NCBI GenBank assembly: GCA_030068075.1
Contig: CM057833.1
Span: 46,147,587 to 46,211,586, forward strand
From: Paguma larvata
Lineage: Eukaryota > Chordata > Mammalia > Carnivora > Viverridae
Reading direction: 5' to 3'
Length of the DNA stretch: 64,000 nucleotides
Below are positions 21,201-31,890 of this stretch, piece by piece. The position numbers and the translations under genes are program-made. The notes beneath the pieces are model-generated. The model ran no database searches and was not told where the DNA came from. It was given only the letters and a program-made list of their open reading frames with translations. Within the stretch, counting starts at the first letter, position 1. Each line of letters begins with the position of its first letter.

Positions 21201-22051
21201 TTGCTGCGCCTTGAAATCTACCAACAGTTCCCTGAGCTCTTAGCATGATCCAGGCACCCCAGAAATGCACGCAGAAAGGCACAATTAGGAAGGAGGGGCA
21301 GTGTTTGAAGTCTGAGAAAGTCTTTCCTCATGCCTCCCACCTTCACCCCCAACCAATTTAGGGGCTTCTCCCAGATGCATTCCAGGAAGTGGTTCCCTGC
21401 CCACAATTAGTGTGGCCTGTTACTCGCCTGTTGCCTCACTCGTCTGGGACTGGGTGATGGGCAGGAGCTGTGTCCGGGTCATGGTGTTCTCCCCAGGGCC
21501 TAGTACAGTGCCTAGCACTCAATAAATATTTGGGAATAAATTCCTTCTGTCACTTGCGTGGCTTTACTGCTCAAGCCTTCCTCTTGGCCAAGAGGTCTAA
21601 AGCAAAGGAGCTGAGGCTTTGGGAAGTCCTTGAAGATCCTTGGGGATATGCTGATGCAGGGCCACCCAGAGGTCAGTGTGCCAGCCTTGGGTCAGGCCTG
21701 ACACCCGCCTCCCATACCCTGTGCCCGCAGGAGGGACCCAGAGGGCTAGGGTAGCCCACCACATCCTGCCCACTGTCTCCAGGGGACTTGATGCTGGCAG
21801 ACCGGCACACAGCACAGGGCCCAGGTGTCACATGAGGAACCCTCAGGGCTCGCTGAGTGGCCCTGGAGGCTCAAGCCTCTGTACGTGCTGGGTGGCTTGA
21901 GCTGGGCGCCCCTGGCTGATGGTTGGTCAACAAATCGCATGAGAACCAGAACAATCCTCAGGCACATTGAGTAACCAGCTTCCCTTCCTCGCCCCCGGCA
22001 GGAGCTGGGCCAGGGAAAGTGAAGAAAGCTGTTCTGAGCCTCCCCCGGTGG

Positions 22052-22064
22052 GCGTGGGCGGGGC
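22052..22064 (+). promoter_or_regulatory. EGR1 / Sp-KLF binding site cluster
   Basis: An exact 'gcgtgggcg' (the EGR-family zinc-finger consensus) at 22052-22060 overlaps the GC box 'gggcgggg' at 22057-22064. Confidence 0.5.
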
Positions 22065-22519
22065 CCTGCCGGGATAGGGGCGGCTGGACCAGTTTCAATT
22101 GCTCCCGGACCGGATGCAGCCCGGTGACGACTCGGGCGGAGACGGGAGAAATGCGCGCCCTGGGCGCACCTGCGTGTCTTCCGGGGCGACACTAGCTTTG
22201 GCAATGATACGACTAGGGGCTCTGGGTCAGCGGTCACCGGGAGTGCGACTTCCGGCTGCTAAATCAGGCGAGCGGGTGGGGCAGCAGCGAATCAGCTGAC
22301 AGGTACAACTGGAGGAGGCTTTGGACATCCAGTTTGCCTGGAAAGGAAAACGAGGGAAGGGGCGGCTCCCAGAAACGGGCCGGGCGATCGATCGAGCTGC
22401 CCTACTGACGTCGCGGGCGCGCATGTTGTGCCCTACCCCTGGGCCACCCCCGCAGCACGTTTGGGTGGGAAAAGCCCGGCCAGAGTTGTGTGTGCTTCCC
22501 AGCTGTCCCACCCACAGGC

Positions 22520-22680
22520 TTTTGTGTGCTAGGGCAAGTGACTTCGCTTTTCTCAGCCAAAGTTTCCCCAGATGAAAAATGGGAATACCTAGCTCAGAGC
22601 GTGGCGTGAGAGGTCCGTGAAATGACACAGGAATAGGAACAGTGCCTCGCGAGTCGTAGGCGCTCGTACAGCGGGGTTCC
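22520..22680 (+). repeat. MIR fossil inside the CpG island
   Basis: 'gggcaagtgacttcgctttt', 'ccccagatgaaaaatgggaa', 'acagtgcctcgcgagtcgta' and 'ggcgctcgtacag' follow MIR. Several CpGs occur where the MIR consensus, as remembered, has CA/TG or no CpG. Confidence 0.7.
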
Positions 22681-22825
22681 CTTTCCTTCCTTCGCTTAGG
22701 ATCCGGCGCTCGCTGCCCGCCCGACCCGAGGTCGCGCCACACAGGAGATCCTAGGACGGCGGGGCCTGGGTGGCAGGAGGTCTGGCTGGGCCAAAACTCG
22801 TTTGAGCCTCTGTCTGCCAAACTAT

Positions 22826-22841
22826 CCAATGGGACGGGGCG
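22826..22841 (+). promoter_or_regulatory. CCAAT box followed by GC box
   Basis: 'ccaat' at 22826-22830 is directly followed by 'gggacggggcg' at 22831-22841, a pairing common in TATA-less promoters. If used, it would favour + strand transcription starting within the next 100 bases or so. Confidence 0.4.
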
Positions 22842-23068
22842 TGTGGGCTGATTCCGGAGGCCGCCTTCGAGTCGCGTTTCTGCGATCCATTTCAACGCGT
22901 TCTTTCATTCGCGTGTTGATTTATTCGCAGATTCCTATCAGGAGAAGGCCTCCCCCGGCGACGGTCTCAGCCCGCCAGCGTTTCGTCCATACATGGCCAG
23001 CCTCCGCCGGCTGCTTTCTGTGTAAATAAAGCCGGGGCCTTCCGCCTGCAGGTCGCCGCGGGTCCCGC

Positions 23069-23089
23069 GGGCGGGCGGGCGGGCGGGGG
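23069..23089 (+). other. G-quadruplex motif
   Basis: Five G runs are separated by single C bases: GGG at 23069, 23073, 23077 and 23081, and GGGGG at 23085-23089. This is a strict G3+N1 arrangement with the shortest possible loops, predicted to fold stably. It sits in the densest part of the CpG island. Confidence 0.8.
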
Positions 23090-23162
23090 AGGCGGCACCC
23101 GCGGGCCTGGGGGGTTGGGGAGCCGGCGCGCCCAGCACTGGCGCAGGGCGGGGCGCTGGGGG

Positions 23163-23176
23163 CCGCCAGGGGGAGC
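23163..23176 (+). promoter_or_regulatory. CTCF-like binding site
   Basis: 'ccgccagggggagc' differs from the classical CTCF core (CCACCAGGGGGCGC) at two positions and keeps the CCAGGGGG centre. Its place in the CpG island makes occupancy plausible. Confidence 0.5.
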
Positions 23177-23254
23177 CGAGCGCAGAAGCCCCTGGGGCTC
23201 AGTTAGACCTTCAGAGCCCCCACCCATGAGCACCCTCATCCGCGACAAATACCA

Positions 23255-23425
23255 GCCCTGCCAGGGGTATTCTCCCCATTTTAAAGACGGGAGACTGAGG
23301 CTCAGCAAGTTTAATGGCTTGACCAGGGTCCACAGGCAAAACCATGGTAGAATAAGAAATCCTAACCGAACATATCTGGTTGCAAAACCCAGTCTTTTCT
23401 CTACCGCACCTGTCATCAGGGAGCT
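23255..23425 (-). repeat. MIR fossil
   Basis: 'ccccattttaaagacgggag', 'actgaggctcagcaagttta' and 'atggcttgaccagggtccac' are reversed MIR. This removes the apparent coding potential of the open frame that begins MSTLIRDKYQ. Confidence 0.75.
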
Positions 23426-23799
23426 CCGAAAGGTCTTAACCGTAAAGAATGGAAAATAACCACAATGAATCCGATTAACAGCCGAGGGGGAGTTGAAAGG
23501 GCCTTCCAGAGTTTCCTTGGGTGTCTCCAACAGGGGAACTTGAACCGCAGGATGACCACAGATTTTTTCCTGGGTGATAATTTTGCTCCTTTTCAAATGA
23601 AAAAAAAAATTTTTTTTTCTTAGTAAAGCAAGTAATGATGGCTGAGAATATAAAGCTCTTATAGTCATTTTAGCTGAAAATAGGAGACTTCAAAGAAATT
23701 CCAGGCTGTTTACACGCCGTTCACCTTTCGATCTATTGGGCAGAAGCATTGTTGACACTATTTACACAGATGGGCAAACCGAGGCTTGAAGCCACTGAA

Positions 23800-24180
23800 A
23801 GCGAGAAGCAAAGCGGGGGCGGGGAACCGCGACTTCCGGACTCCCGGCCCGAGGCCCGCCGGTGCTTCGTGCTGGAGGCGGGAGTCCTATTTTGCAAATA
23901 GGTTTCCTCGGACAACTACCGCCAATCTTTGTCACTCAGCCAGCCAACTGGGGGCGATTCTGAGTAATGCAGGCTACCAGCGTCGCTGGGGCTAAAAGCG
24001 AAAGGGACACGCGGGTGACGGGCCGGGAGGGCGGCGGGTGGACGAGCCAGGCGCCGGCGCAGGCGCAGGCGGGGCCGCCGCCCGGGTCCCCGCGGAGGGA
24101 GCGCGCTGGTTCCTTCCTGCCGTAGCTCTTCTCGGCTGTCCCCTTGGGGGCGCAGGACCCAGGACGGCCCCGGACTTAAA
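23800..24180. promoter_or_regulatory. Second CpG-rich cluster
   Basis: CpG-dense DNA returns at 23806-23900 and again at 23980-24175, with 'gcgccggcgcaggcgcaggc' near 24051. It is separated from the main island by about 600 bp of CpG-poor, MIR-bearing DNA. It could be a second promoter, the far shore of the same one, or a first exon. Confidence 0.5.
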
Positions 24181-24345
24181 TCCGATCCGGATATTTGCTA
24201 ATTATCAGGCCTTGAGAAAATTACTTAGGAGCTCACTCTCAGTTTCTGTATCCGTAAAATGGGGGTAAGCAACTCTTGCGTCATGTAATTGCTATGAAAA
24301 GTAAATGTGTGCCTATCTGTAAAAGCCTAGAATATTAAACAACAA
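24175..24345 (+). repeat. MIR fossil
   Basis: 'cttgagaaaattacttagga', 'ctctcagtttctgtatccgt' and 'aaaatgggggtaagcaac' follow MIR. The frame beginning MDEPGAGAGAGG runs from CpG-rich DNA straight into this MIR and is not a gene. Confidence 0.75.
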
Positions 24346-24589
24346 TAACAACAATGACAACAATTAAATGCTATGTTTTGCTCTTAATGTGAGGCGGGCC
24401 CAAGTAGGAATTTGAGTTCGGCCAATTAAGAACTCGATGACCTGGCAACCTGGCAGGTGTGCTTTCTTCAGTTACCCCACCTGGAAAAGGGAGCTTTATT
24501 ACACTGTGCATCACAGGGTGGGAGTGAGGACAGATGAGCTCCCGGGTAGGAGGCAAGTCCACAAGTGTTTGTGTGTGCAGATTTTATTG

Positions 24590-24795
24590 TTTGCCAGCCA
24601 TGTCTTCAGCACTTTGTACTTATAAGCTTATCTAAAGCTACAATTACAGTGTGAGAGAGGTATCACTGTTGTCCCATTTCACAAGTAGGAAACCAAGGCA
24701 CAGAGAGGTTAGGTTACTTACCTAAGGTCATGCAGCGACAAAGTAGAATTTGCATCCACAAAATATGGCTCCACATTCCATGTTCTTAACCCCTA
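24590..24795 (-). repeat. MIR/L2 fossil
   Basis: 'gtcccatttcacaagtagga', 'accaaggcacagagaggtta' and 'cctaaggtcatgcagcgac' follow the reversed MIR order. Confidence 0.75.
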
Positions 24796-25059
24796 CTGAA
24801 TGTACCAGGGTTTATGCCAGGCCATGGGGATGCGTCCAGGAAGAACATCGAACAGTCGCCTCCTTTGCAAGGCCATGGGCTCCTTGGTGAGTTTAGTGGC
24901 CTTCCTTATATCTGCTTAAAGCATTGCATGCACTTTTTATATTCTGTGTGCAGGCTGTGTTCCTCTGGTACACAGGAGGTACTCAACATTGTTTGTTTCC
25001 CCCTTCCTGTATGTTTGGGGGTCAGTTAAAAGTACTTACATAGCCCGGACACGAGGTGT

Positions 25060-25840
25060 GTTAGGTGTTAGAGTACTTGGCGTCTATAGGTGCTTTGCAC
25101 ACCTGAGTTCCTCCTTTTCTGTACTTAGTGATCTTCCAGTTACATAGACTGAAACAGCACACCCCGAAGGTTTAGACCTTTTAATAATAATAATTGCTTC
25201 TGCCTCTGAGAGTTACTGTCTGGGCTGTGGGGTTCCCAGAACTGAGGGTGAATTTACTGTATTTATCACTTAATCATTTCCCAGAGAGCTTATGGCTATG
25301 ACACCTTTAGTCAAAGCTGTAGAATTCTCCCTCTCCTCCCCTCCCTGTGGGGTCCCTGTGATAACTCTTGCTGTAAGTGGCTGAAGCTATTAAATATAGA
25401 ATGTAGATCTTCCTGTGATGCAAGTGTAAGCTGTCCTTACATTCATCGCTTAAATGTTATGATCACTTCAAGCTTGGCTTTTGCATTTGAAGCCTTGAGT
25501 TAAATGTGGAAAGTAAGAAAAAAAAAAACCATAACAGTTAGAAATAAAAGCGTGCAGTGGGTAGGTTTCCAGAGTAATAAAAAGCAGCTTTAAATTTTAA
25601 AAGATTTTAAGCCTGGTTTGATTCCAGACAGCCTACCCTAAGTTCCCATCATTCATCGTGGGTGCATTCTAAAGGGTCAAAACCACCTTTAGACAATTCA
25701 GGGAACTCGACTGATGACAAAGTATTAAATCTTGAGTTTCTTCTTGTAAATGAGATGGCCTGTGGAGAGCATTCGGCTCATGGTAGGCCCTCAGGAAAAG
25801 CTGTTTAAATCCGGGACTGGGTTGCAGTTAGAGACGTTAT
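25060..25840. other. Repeat-poor unique sequence
   Basis: No SINE, LINE or LTR was recognised over about 780 bp. The sequence is AT-moderate with poly-A at 25518-25529. Stretches such as 'gtgataactcttgctg' (a GATA-type motif) are unremarkable individually. It is a possible conserved noncoding region, but I have no direct evidence of conservation. Confidence 0.3.
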
Positions 25841-25849
25841 GCTTGGCTG

Positions 25850-26060
25850 ACATTTATTGAGCACCTACTATGTGCCGGTTGCTTGGAAGTCCATTATTTC
25901 AAATAAACCTGACAATAAGCCTCCGGAGGAAAATATGCTTTAGAAGAAGTTGACAGTCCAAGAAGTTCATTCACTGGCCTAAACCACAGAGAATAAGGGG
26001 CAGAGTCTGAGCTGGAATTTGGGTCTGACTCCAAGTTCAGTGTCTGAGTCATGGCAACAG
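25850..26060 (-). repeat. MIR/L2 fossil
   Basis: 'gacatttattgagcacctac', 'tatgtgccggttgcttgg', 'gtccattatttcaaataaac' and 'gagctggaatttgggtctga' are reversed MIR. Confidence 0.75.
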
Positions 26061-26374
26061 TCTGCTTTTTCCTGCGTGCCTAACTGTCCGCCATCTTAGA
26101 ACTGGAAGCTAGAGTCAAAGGGGACTTTAAGATCAGCTCAGCCAGGGGTTCTCTGCCTCTTTTATAACCCAGGTCACCTTGGATAAGCACAAAAACCTCA
26201 TATCCTTTTAATGAGTTTCCGATTCAAAATAATTTAAATATTGTGATTCAAAACAAATCAAAGTGAAAGGACAAAGTTTTCAGCAAATTTGTTTGCTGAA
26301 ATTTCATTTTTAAGCAAAATAAGCCTCTTTGGAGCTTCTGGTTCCAGCTCCTCACTTCTGTCCCCAGTGGAGAG

Positions 26375-26510
26375 CTGCTGATCTGACCCCCATCCTCAGC
26401 TCATTTACTTCCTGGGAACTGGAGCCCAGAGACAAGTGACTTGCTCATGACACGGTCTGCACTTGAACTTGGGTCCGTCTGACTCCAAGTACATGTCTTT
26501 CCTCTAAATA
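26375..26510 (-). repeat. MIR fossil, partial
   Basis: 'ggaactggagcccagagaca', 'agtgacttgctcatgacacg' and 'cttgaacttgggtccgtctg' are reversed MIR. Confidence 0.65.
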
Positions 26511-26529
26511 CCCTGCTTACCTCTCAGTT

Positions 26530-27010
26530 TGGTCTCTCACCGTGACCTATCACAGGGTCCACCCTGCTGGCCAACTTTATCACCTGTATTTCCGGAATGT
26601 GTCACTCTTCCAGGCCTTTGCTCAGACGGTTCCTCTGCCTGGAAGCCTGCACTCGCCATCCTCTCCTGTTTGCTGGGTGAACTCCTACTCGTTAAGATTC
26701 AGCTGGGGGTGCCTGGGTGTTTCAGTCAGTTGGGGCAGCGACTGCGGCTCAGGTCATGATCTCGCGGTCTGTGAGTTCGAGCCCCGTGTCAGGCTCTGTG
26801 CTGACAGCTCAGAGCCTGGAGCCTGCTTCGGATTCTGTGTCTCCCTCTCCCTCTGCCCTTCTCCTGCTCACGCTCTGTCTCTATGTCTCAAAAATAAATA
26901 AATGTTAAAAAAACTTTTTTGAATAAAAAAATAAAAGATTCAGCTGAAATGCAGCTCTCTCAAGGAAGCTTTTTGGACTCTCACCTATATCCAAATAAAG
27001 AGAATTGATT
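26530..27010. repeat. L2-type fossil split by a SINE
   Basis: 'ccaggcctttgctcagacgg', 'ttcctctgcctggaagcctg' and, after the SINE, 'cagctctctcaaggaagct' follow a common L2 3' segment. Confidence 0.6.
26706..26934 (+). mobile_element. Felid tRNA-derived SINE
   Basis: 'ggggtgcctgggtgtttcag', 'gagttcgagccccgtg', 'ctgacagctcagagcctgga' and 'aaaaataaataaatg' give a full copy. The perfect duplication 'aagattcagctg' lies at 26694-26705 and 26935-26946. Confidence 0.95.
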
Positions 27011-27544
27011 CCTCTTCCCTGCCTGCCTGGGTAGAAGTATCTCCTGGTTTGTTAATATTTAAGTGTTCTTTGCAAGCCTCTCTCTCTCTCTGGGTCTTGC
27101 TATCTCTGATCACTTTTGGCTTCCCTGGACATCCTTCAACACTACTACCAAAATTACGGTGTTTGGGGATGAGCCACATGCTTATGTTTTTTCAGCAGAA
27201 GGCCTGTATACAGCAAGCATTTAGTATATGTGCACGAAATACATTATACACATATACACACAGGTCACTATCAGGGTTTTTTTTTATTGTGATAGTCTTA
27301 GGACGTCACCCAGGCTGTAAGCTCTTATGTACAACTGTCCTCTGTTGAAGTAATAGGGAGCCACTGCAGGTTTTTGAGGTAGAGAGTTCCTTGATCCATA
27401 GAAACTTGCTCATGGGATTGAAGGTGTAGATCTCCTAGTTTCCACACCTTTGCTTTTCTGATCTTTCCCTGGGAAGGTTTATTTTATAACCAAGAGGCGT
27501 AGGAGAAAACTTTTTTTTTTTTTCCATGAATTCTTTGTTTATTC

Positions 27545-28000
27545 CAAAAATGTTGGCTTTCGTCAGCCAGGTGCTACTTGGAATGATGGATATGACGAGC
27601 AAGGTAGAAAAAAATATCTCCTCTCAACATTCGCATTCTCCTGGAAGAGAAAGACAATAAATAAGTAAATAGTAAATATATCGGTTCGACTGGTAATATA
27701 TGTTATGAAGAAAGATCGAGACTACAAAAGACGGATGGGGCGGGGAATGGGCAGAGTATTTTAGATGGGGAAGTCAAGAAAGAATTTTTGAAGAAGCAGC
27801 ATTTTGACAGAACCCAGAATGCAGGGAGGGAGGGAGCCTGAAAAGGTTTGTAGGAAGTGTATTTCAAGCAGAGGGGACACCAGGTGTAAAGGCCCTGAGG
27901 TAGAAACAATGGGGTGCATTGAGGAACAATAGCATGCCTGAAGTGACAGCCTGGACAGTGGCTGGGGTGGTGTTGGTTTGTTTTCAATGGCAGTTGCTGG
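27545..28000 (+). repeat. L2 fossil
   Basis: 'gtcagccaggtgctacttgg', 'cattcgcattctcctggaag', 'agaaagacaataaataagta', 'gtgtatttcaagcagagggg' and 'gtgtaaaggccctgaggtag' follow L2. Confidence 0.65.
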
Positions 28001-28293
28001 GGTCAGATGATAATTTAGTAGGCGAGATAAGATTAGCCTTGGCAGCTTGTTCAGAGTTCAGCCCCGCTGTGGGTGAGTAAATGAATGAATGGAACATGGT
28101 TGATTAGCCAAGAAATCAGACCAAACACCTTGGTCATATTTTTACAGCTTTCAGTCAGCAACAAATGAAGGTTTGTAGAGCGAAATACAAGAACGGTATG
28201 ATTTTAAAAACGAGTTTAAATGGTCAAAGTAGAGCAAAGAAGGAGTTTCTGAATGTAAAACAGGTGTTTACACATTCTGGTGTTTATTCTTTA

Positions 28294-28508
28294 TTTAAAA
28301 AAATTTTTTAGTGTTTATTTATTTTTGAGAGAGAAACAGACACAAGTGGGGAGGGGCAGAGAGGGAGGGAGACACAGAATTCAAAGCAGGCTCCAGGCTC
28401 CGAGCCATCAGCATAGAGTCGGATGCAGGGCTCAAATTCATGAGCCGTTGAGACCATGACCTGACCCGAAGACCTGACGCTTAACTAACTGAGCCACCCA
28501 GGTGCCCC
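28294..28508 (-). mobile_element. Felid tRNA-derived SINE, reversed
   Basis: 'ttatttatttttgagagaga', 'caaagcaggctccaggctcc' and 'gagccacccaggtgcccc' are present. The duplication 't(g/a)tttattcttta' lies at 28281-28293 and 28512-28524. Confidence 0.95.
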
Positions 28509-28539
28509 TAGTATTTATTCTTTAAAATGGAATCAGCCT

Positions 28540-28719
28540 TCATGGCTTGTGAGTCGGAGCCCTGCGATGGGCTCTGTGCGGACAGCTCAGAGCCTGGAAG
28601 CTGCTTCAGATTCTGTCTTCCTCTCTCTCTGCCCCTCCCCTGCTCACGCTCTATCTCGCTCTCCTTCAAAAATAAATAAACATTAAACAATTAAAAAATA
28701 AAAATATAAAAAATAAAAA
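28540..28719 (+). mobile_element. 5'-truncated felid SINE
   Basis: It begins in the middle of the element ('catggcttgtgagtc') and lacks the A-box head. The rest is intact, through 'cagctcagagcctgg', to 'aaaaataaataaacatt'. The duplication 'ggaatc(a/t)gcct' at 28529-28539 and 28720-28730 shows it inserted already truncated. It lies about 30 bp from the preceding SINE in the opposite orientation. Confidence 0.92.
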
Positions 28720-29234
28720 GGAATCTGCCTAATCCATCCCATGGTTGTTTAAACTGAAATGTAGAAGTTGCTTTCACTGTAGATTTGGGGATGGCACTAA
28801 GACAGGGGGGACTCTGGAGTGTGGGTTACATCCCAGAGGAGTCCCCAGCCTGGGCCAGGGAGCTATAGCACCTGATGTTTTCCCCAGGGATAGCTGTGGC
28901 GCTGGCCGCTGAAGGCACACAGAGGTGGGTGCGCCCCACCCCCACCCCAGGAAACAATAAAAATGAATCCCAAGGGAATGTGGTTGGAACACTGACATTA
29001 TCTGATACAATAAGGATAGAATAAAAGAGAATGATCTGGAAGTTCTTTTGTCTCAGGGCTGCCTCATGCACAGAACGTTCATCCTACAGGGATAATGGGA
29101 CCCAGGACAGTTAAGGGAGAACCAGGGGCCCAGGCCCCCGTCCCTCGGGCACAGTTTGCAAATTTTGGCTTTCTTTTACTCAGTCTGCAGGGCAGATAAA
29201 CACACCCTTTACTCCAGAAGGGCAGGGAAGGGAA

Positions 29235-29430
29235 GCAATATGAAAGCTGAAGGACTGAGATTCAGATTCCATTTTCATTTTCAACTGTGTAGAGTGCTGT
29301 GTGAGCTTCAGCATGTTAATTAACCTCTCTGAGCCTTGATATTTCTCTTCTGGAACATTCAGTAACTGCCAGGCTCAGACTTTTACCATCACGTTGCATT
29401 GTCTTTGTAGGTCCCCGATGGTGCCTCGTA
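29235..29430 (+). repeat. MIR fossil
   Basis: 'gtgtgagcttcagcatgtta', 'attaacctctctgagccttg' and 'atatttctcttctggaac' follow MIR. Confidence 0.7.
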
Positions 29431-31000
29431 TGTCTCTGAAACCACGAAAATGCTAACTTCTGTTTTCCAGGAACCAAATGAGCTCTGGCTTAGGAGAGCG
29501 TATCACAGATATTCTTGCTTTATAAATCGTTCGGCCTTTAGGTTTCATGCTTTGTTTCTTGCATTTTCTTGGGGAGTTGGTCTGGTTTATTCCTAAGGTA
29601 CTTGTCACATGCGAGGCTGAATTATGGTGTGTTGCGTGAGTTCCTTTCTCCATTAGGCTGTGATGTCTCCAAGGAGAGGCTGTGGGTCTAGGCCCTGGTA
29701 TGGGGCACATCGGGGAGAGCACGGGTGCTGGGCTGCACAGATCTCGTTTGAATTTCTCCCTACTACCTCCTTGTGGTAGAACCCCGCACAAATCCTTTCA
29801 CTACTTCAGGACTCAGTGTCTTCATCTGACAAACAACCAAATGTGGGTGCATGTATGTTATGGCCCTGGGGAAGGTCGGCTATAATACGTATAAAACGGT
29901 GCCTGGCACATAGTAGGCCTTACTGAATAACTGCTAGGTGACCAAAGGCTCTGCCCTCCGTCACTTGCGACCACTGACAGCACGTTCTTTCCCCGGACAG
30001 CAGGAATGGGAAAGGGTTCGCAGGATTGATGTACCAAAGAGTATACCTCTGGCCACATACCTTTCGCTCTGGAGAGGAGGAACATTTTATCTTTAACGTA
30101 GTTCAGAATTACCTGCACAGGGCGACGGTGAAAATGACTGACTTGTTACAAACAATTTTAAAAAATTATTTCCTTTTCCGAGTTTGCACAGATAATGTAC
30201 CCCCGTATTTCCTGCACCCAGGGAGGACTCTCCTCCCTCCCATCCTTGGTTCATCACTGGCTTACAAAATGAAGAGAAAGACAGGGTGGGGGTGCTTGGG
30301 GGAGAAGATGTCCTTTAATTACAGGGCCGGAGAGTGACTGCCCCGCAGAGTTGGGTCCACGGCTCTGTATGAGTATAGAGGTCAAAGCCACCCACTCACC
30401 CACCCACCCTGGTGTTAGGGACCAAGGTGTGGGGATGTTGCCAGAGAAGGCTCACAGAGGAGGAGCCTTTAGGCTGGCCTCATCTAAAGGGAAGAGGAGG
30501 AAGGACTGTCAGAGTAAGTGACAGCGCCTGCCAAGGCACAGACTTTTCACACTGCATGCAGTATTCTGGGAACTTCAAGTGGGAGGGTTTGGTTGGGGCA
30601 GAACCAACAGGACACAGTACTCGTATTTAAAAATCTCCCAGGGAATGACTTCGAAGTCCCATTTTCTTCCCAGTTCAGGAGAAGATTCCAGCCTGTTGCT
30701 CTATTGTTCTCTGAGCGCAAAGCTTGGTGGAACCCTGTCTTGGCCCCTAGCCATTAGGATATTTCTCAGGGAAAGCCCTTGGACCAAGAAATCTGTTTTT
30801 TTCTTTTCTTTGGAAACTATGGTGCTCTTTGTGAAAACAAAGGAATTTGGATTCTGTTCAGGAAAAATGTAACCTACAAACAAATAGCCTTGGAAAATCT
30901 GTGCCTCACCCTCGGTGCCTGGGTCAGGCACAGAGAGGGAGCCCCACCCTCTGCTGCTTTCTAGCTGGAAGCCACCTCCTTTTCCTCCTCTGTATGTTGT
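29430..31000. other. Gene-free sequence
   Basis: A MIR/L2 tail ('gtgcctggcacatagtaggc') lies near 29900. The many overlapping open frames at 30400-31220 have no splice or start context and share no recognisable domain. Confidence 0.4.
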
Positions 31001-31004
31001 CTCT

Positions 31005-31230
31005 GGCTGCCCAAAGGGCAATGCCTCCTTTCCTTGCCTCTCCCTTCCCTCTGCTCAGGGCCCAAGTCTTTGCAAGTGCTCTTGCTCTGTCTGGAATGTT
31101 CCTCCCCTCCCTGTCTGTAAGCCCTCAACTGTCCTTGAAGACTCATCTCCAATGTCTCTCCCTCGGTTCTGATTTCCCCAGGTGGCCAGTTGCTCCTCTG
31201 CTGTGTTGCTCTGGATAACTTAAAATTTAA
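31005..31230. repeat. L2-type fossil
   Basis: 'tctgtctggaatgttcctcc' and 'ccttgaagactcatctccaa' follow the same L2 segment as at 26530. Confidence 0.5.
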
Positions 31231-31289
31231 ATACTCTTCCCCCCTTTTTTTCAGATAACAATCCCTGATCTTATTATTATTATTATTTT

Positions 31290-31435
31290 AAACTACAGCA
31301 GTAATAATAGTTGCTAACTTAAACTCTTGTTATGTACTAGGCAGTATGGTACATAATGTTACTTACCCCCATGCAATGTGCTTAGGACAGAAACTGGTAC
31401 ATAGTAAGTTCTCAATAAATGTGACTTACTATCAT
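31290..31435 (-). repeat. MIR fossil
   Basis: 'gttgctaacttaaactcttg', 'ttatgtactaggcagtatgg' and 'ttacttacccccatgcaatg' are reversed MIR. A following 'agtaagttctcaataaatg' tail suggests a second copy in the other orientation. Confidence 0.55.
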
Positions 31436-31684
31436 CCTTGTTATTTGTCTTAATTCTCTTAGCGCTTGCAGCAAATATAATTTGTCGTGCACGTTATAAC
31501 AATCAGGTTACTTTTCTGTGAGCTGTTTAGGGGTAGCGACTGTCTTCTTCATGCGGTATCTCCAAGCATGGGTGTATACAAAGGATATTTGCTGAGTGAA
31601 TATTTAGCCATTGAAACTAATGACTGAGTGCAGAGATTTATATCATGAGCATCCAAATCAATTTAAAGTAGCTGTAGCCTAAAA

Positions 31685-31890
31685 AGTTAGGACGGGGAAT
31701 CAGAGACTTTGGGTTTAATTTCTGTTCCGACTAAACTGTTAGCTTTGTAACTTTGGGTAAATTAACTAATGTCTTCTGAACCCCAAACACCTTCTTTCAA
31801 GGGAAGGCACTAACTTGCCTTCTTCACAGGTCTGCCTCGAGCATCAAGTGAGCATTTATGAATCGTCAAGTATTTTATACATGTGACACG
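31685..31890 (+). repeat. MIR fossil
   Basis: 'tcagagactttgggtttaat', 'gctttgtaactttgggtaaa' and 'ttaactaatgtcttctgaac' follow MIR. Confidence 0.65.

Larger units (their letters stand above)
22030..23200. promoter_or_regulatory. CpG island, candidate promoter
   Basis: CpG dinucleotides are dense here, with the thickest clusters at 22040-22270, 22370-22430, 22680-22760 and 22900-23190. Most of the rest of the window is CpG-poor. The island holds an EGR/Sp-type site, a CCAAT box, a CRE-like 'tgacgtc' (22406-22412), a G-quadruplex motif and a CTCF-like site. No recent SINE lies within about 3.5 kb of it. Direction of transcription is not clear: CAG|GT-type donors can be found on both strands (22303 on +, about 22169 on -). 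No first coding exon is recognisable, so it may serve a noncoding RNA or a noncoding first exon. Confidence 0.75.

Noticed and set aside
22227..22895. 222-codon open frame on the - strand
   Set aside because: GC-rich chance frame that also crosses a MIR fossil; no recognisable protein features.
22967..23668. 233-codon open frame on the - strand
   Set aside because: It spans CpG-island DNA, where stop codons are rare, and a MIR fossil; no domain, splice or codon signature.
24136..24160. Second CTCF site at 'cccttgggggcgcagg'
   Set aside because: The CCA-AG centre of the motif is lost; too weak to report as a site.
24038..24268. Open frame MDEPGAGAGAGG as a first coding exon
   Set aside because: It passes from GC-rich repeat-like DNA into a MIR element; the second half is MIR translation.
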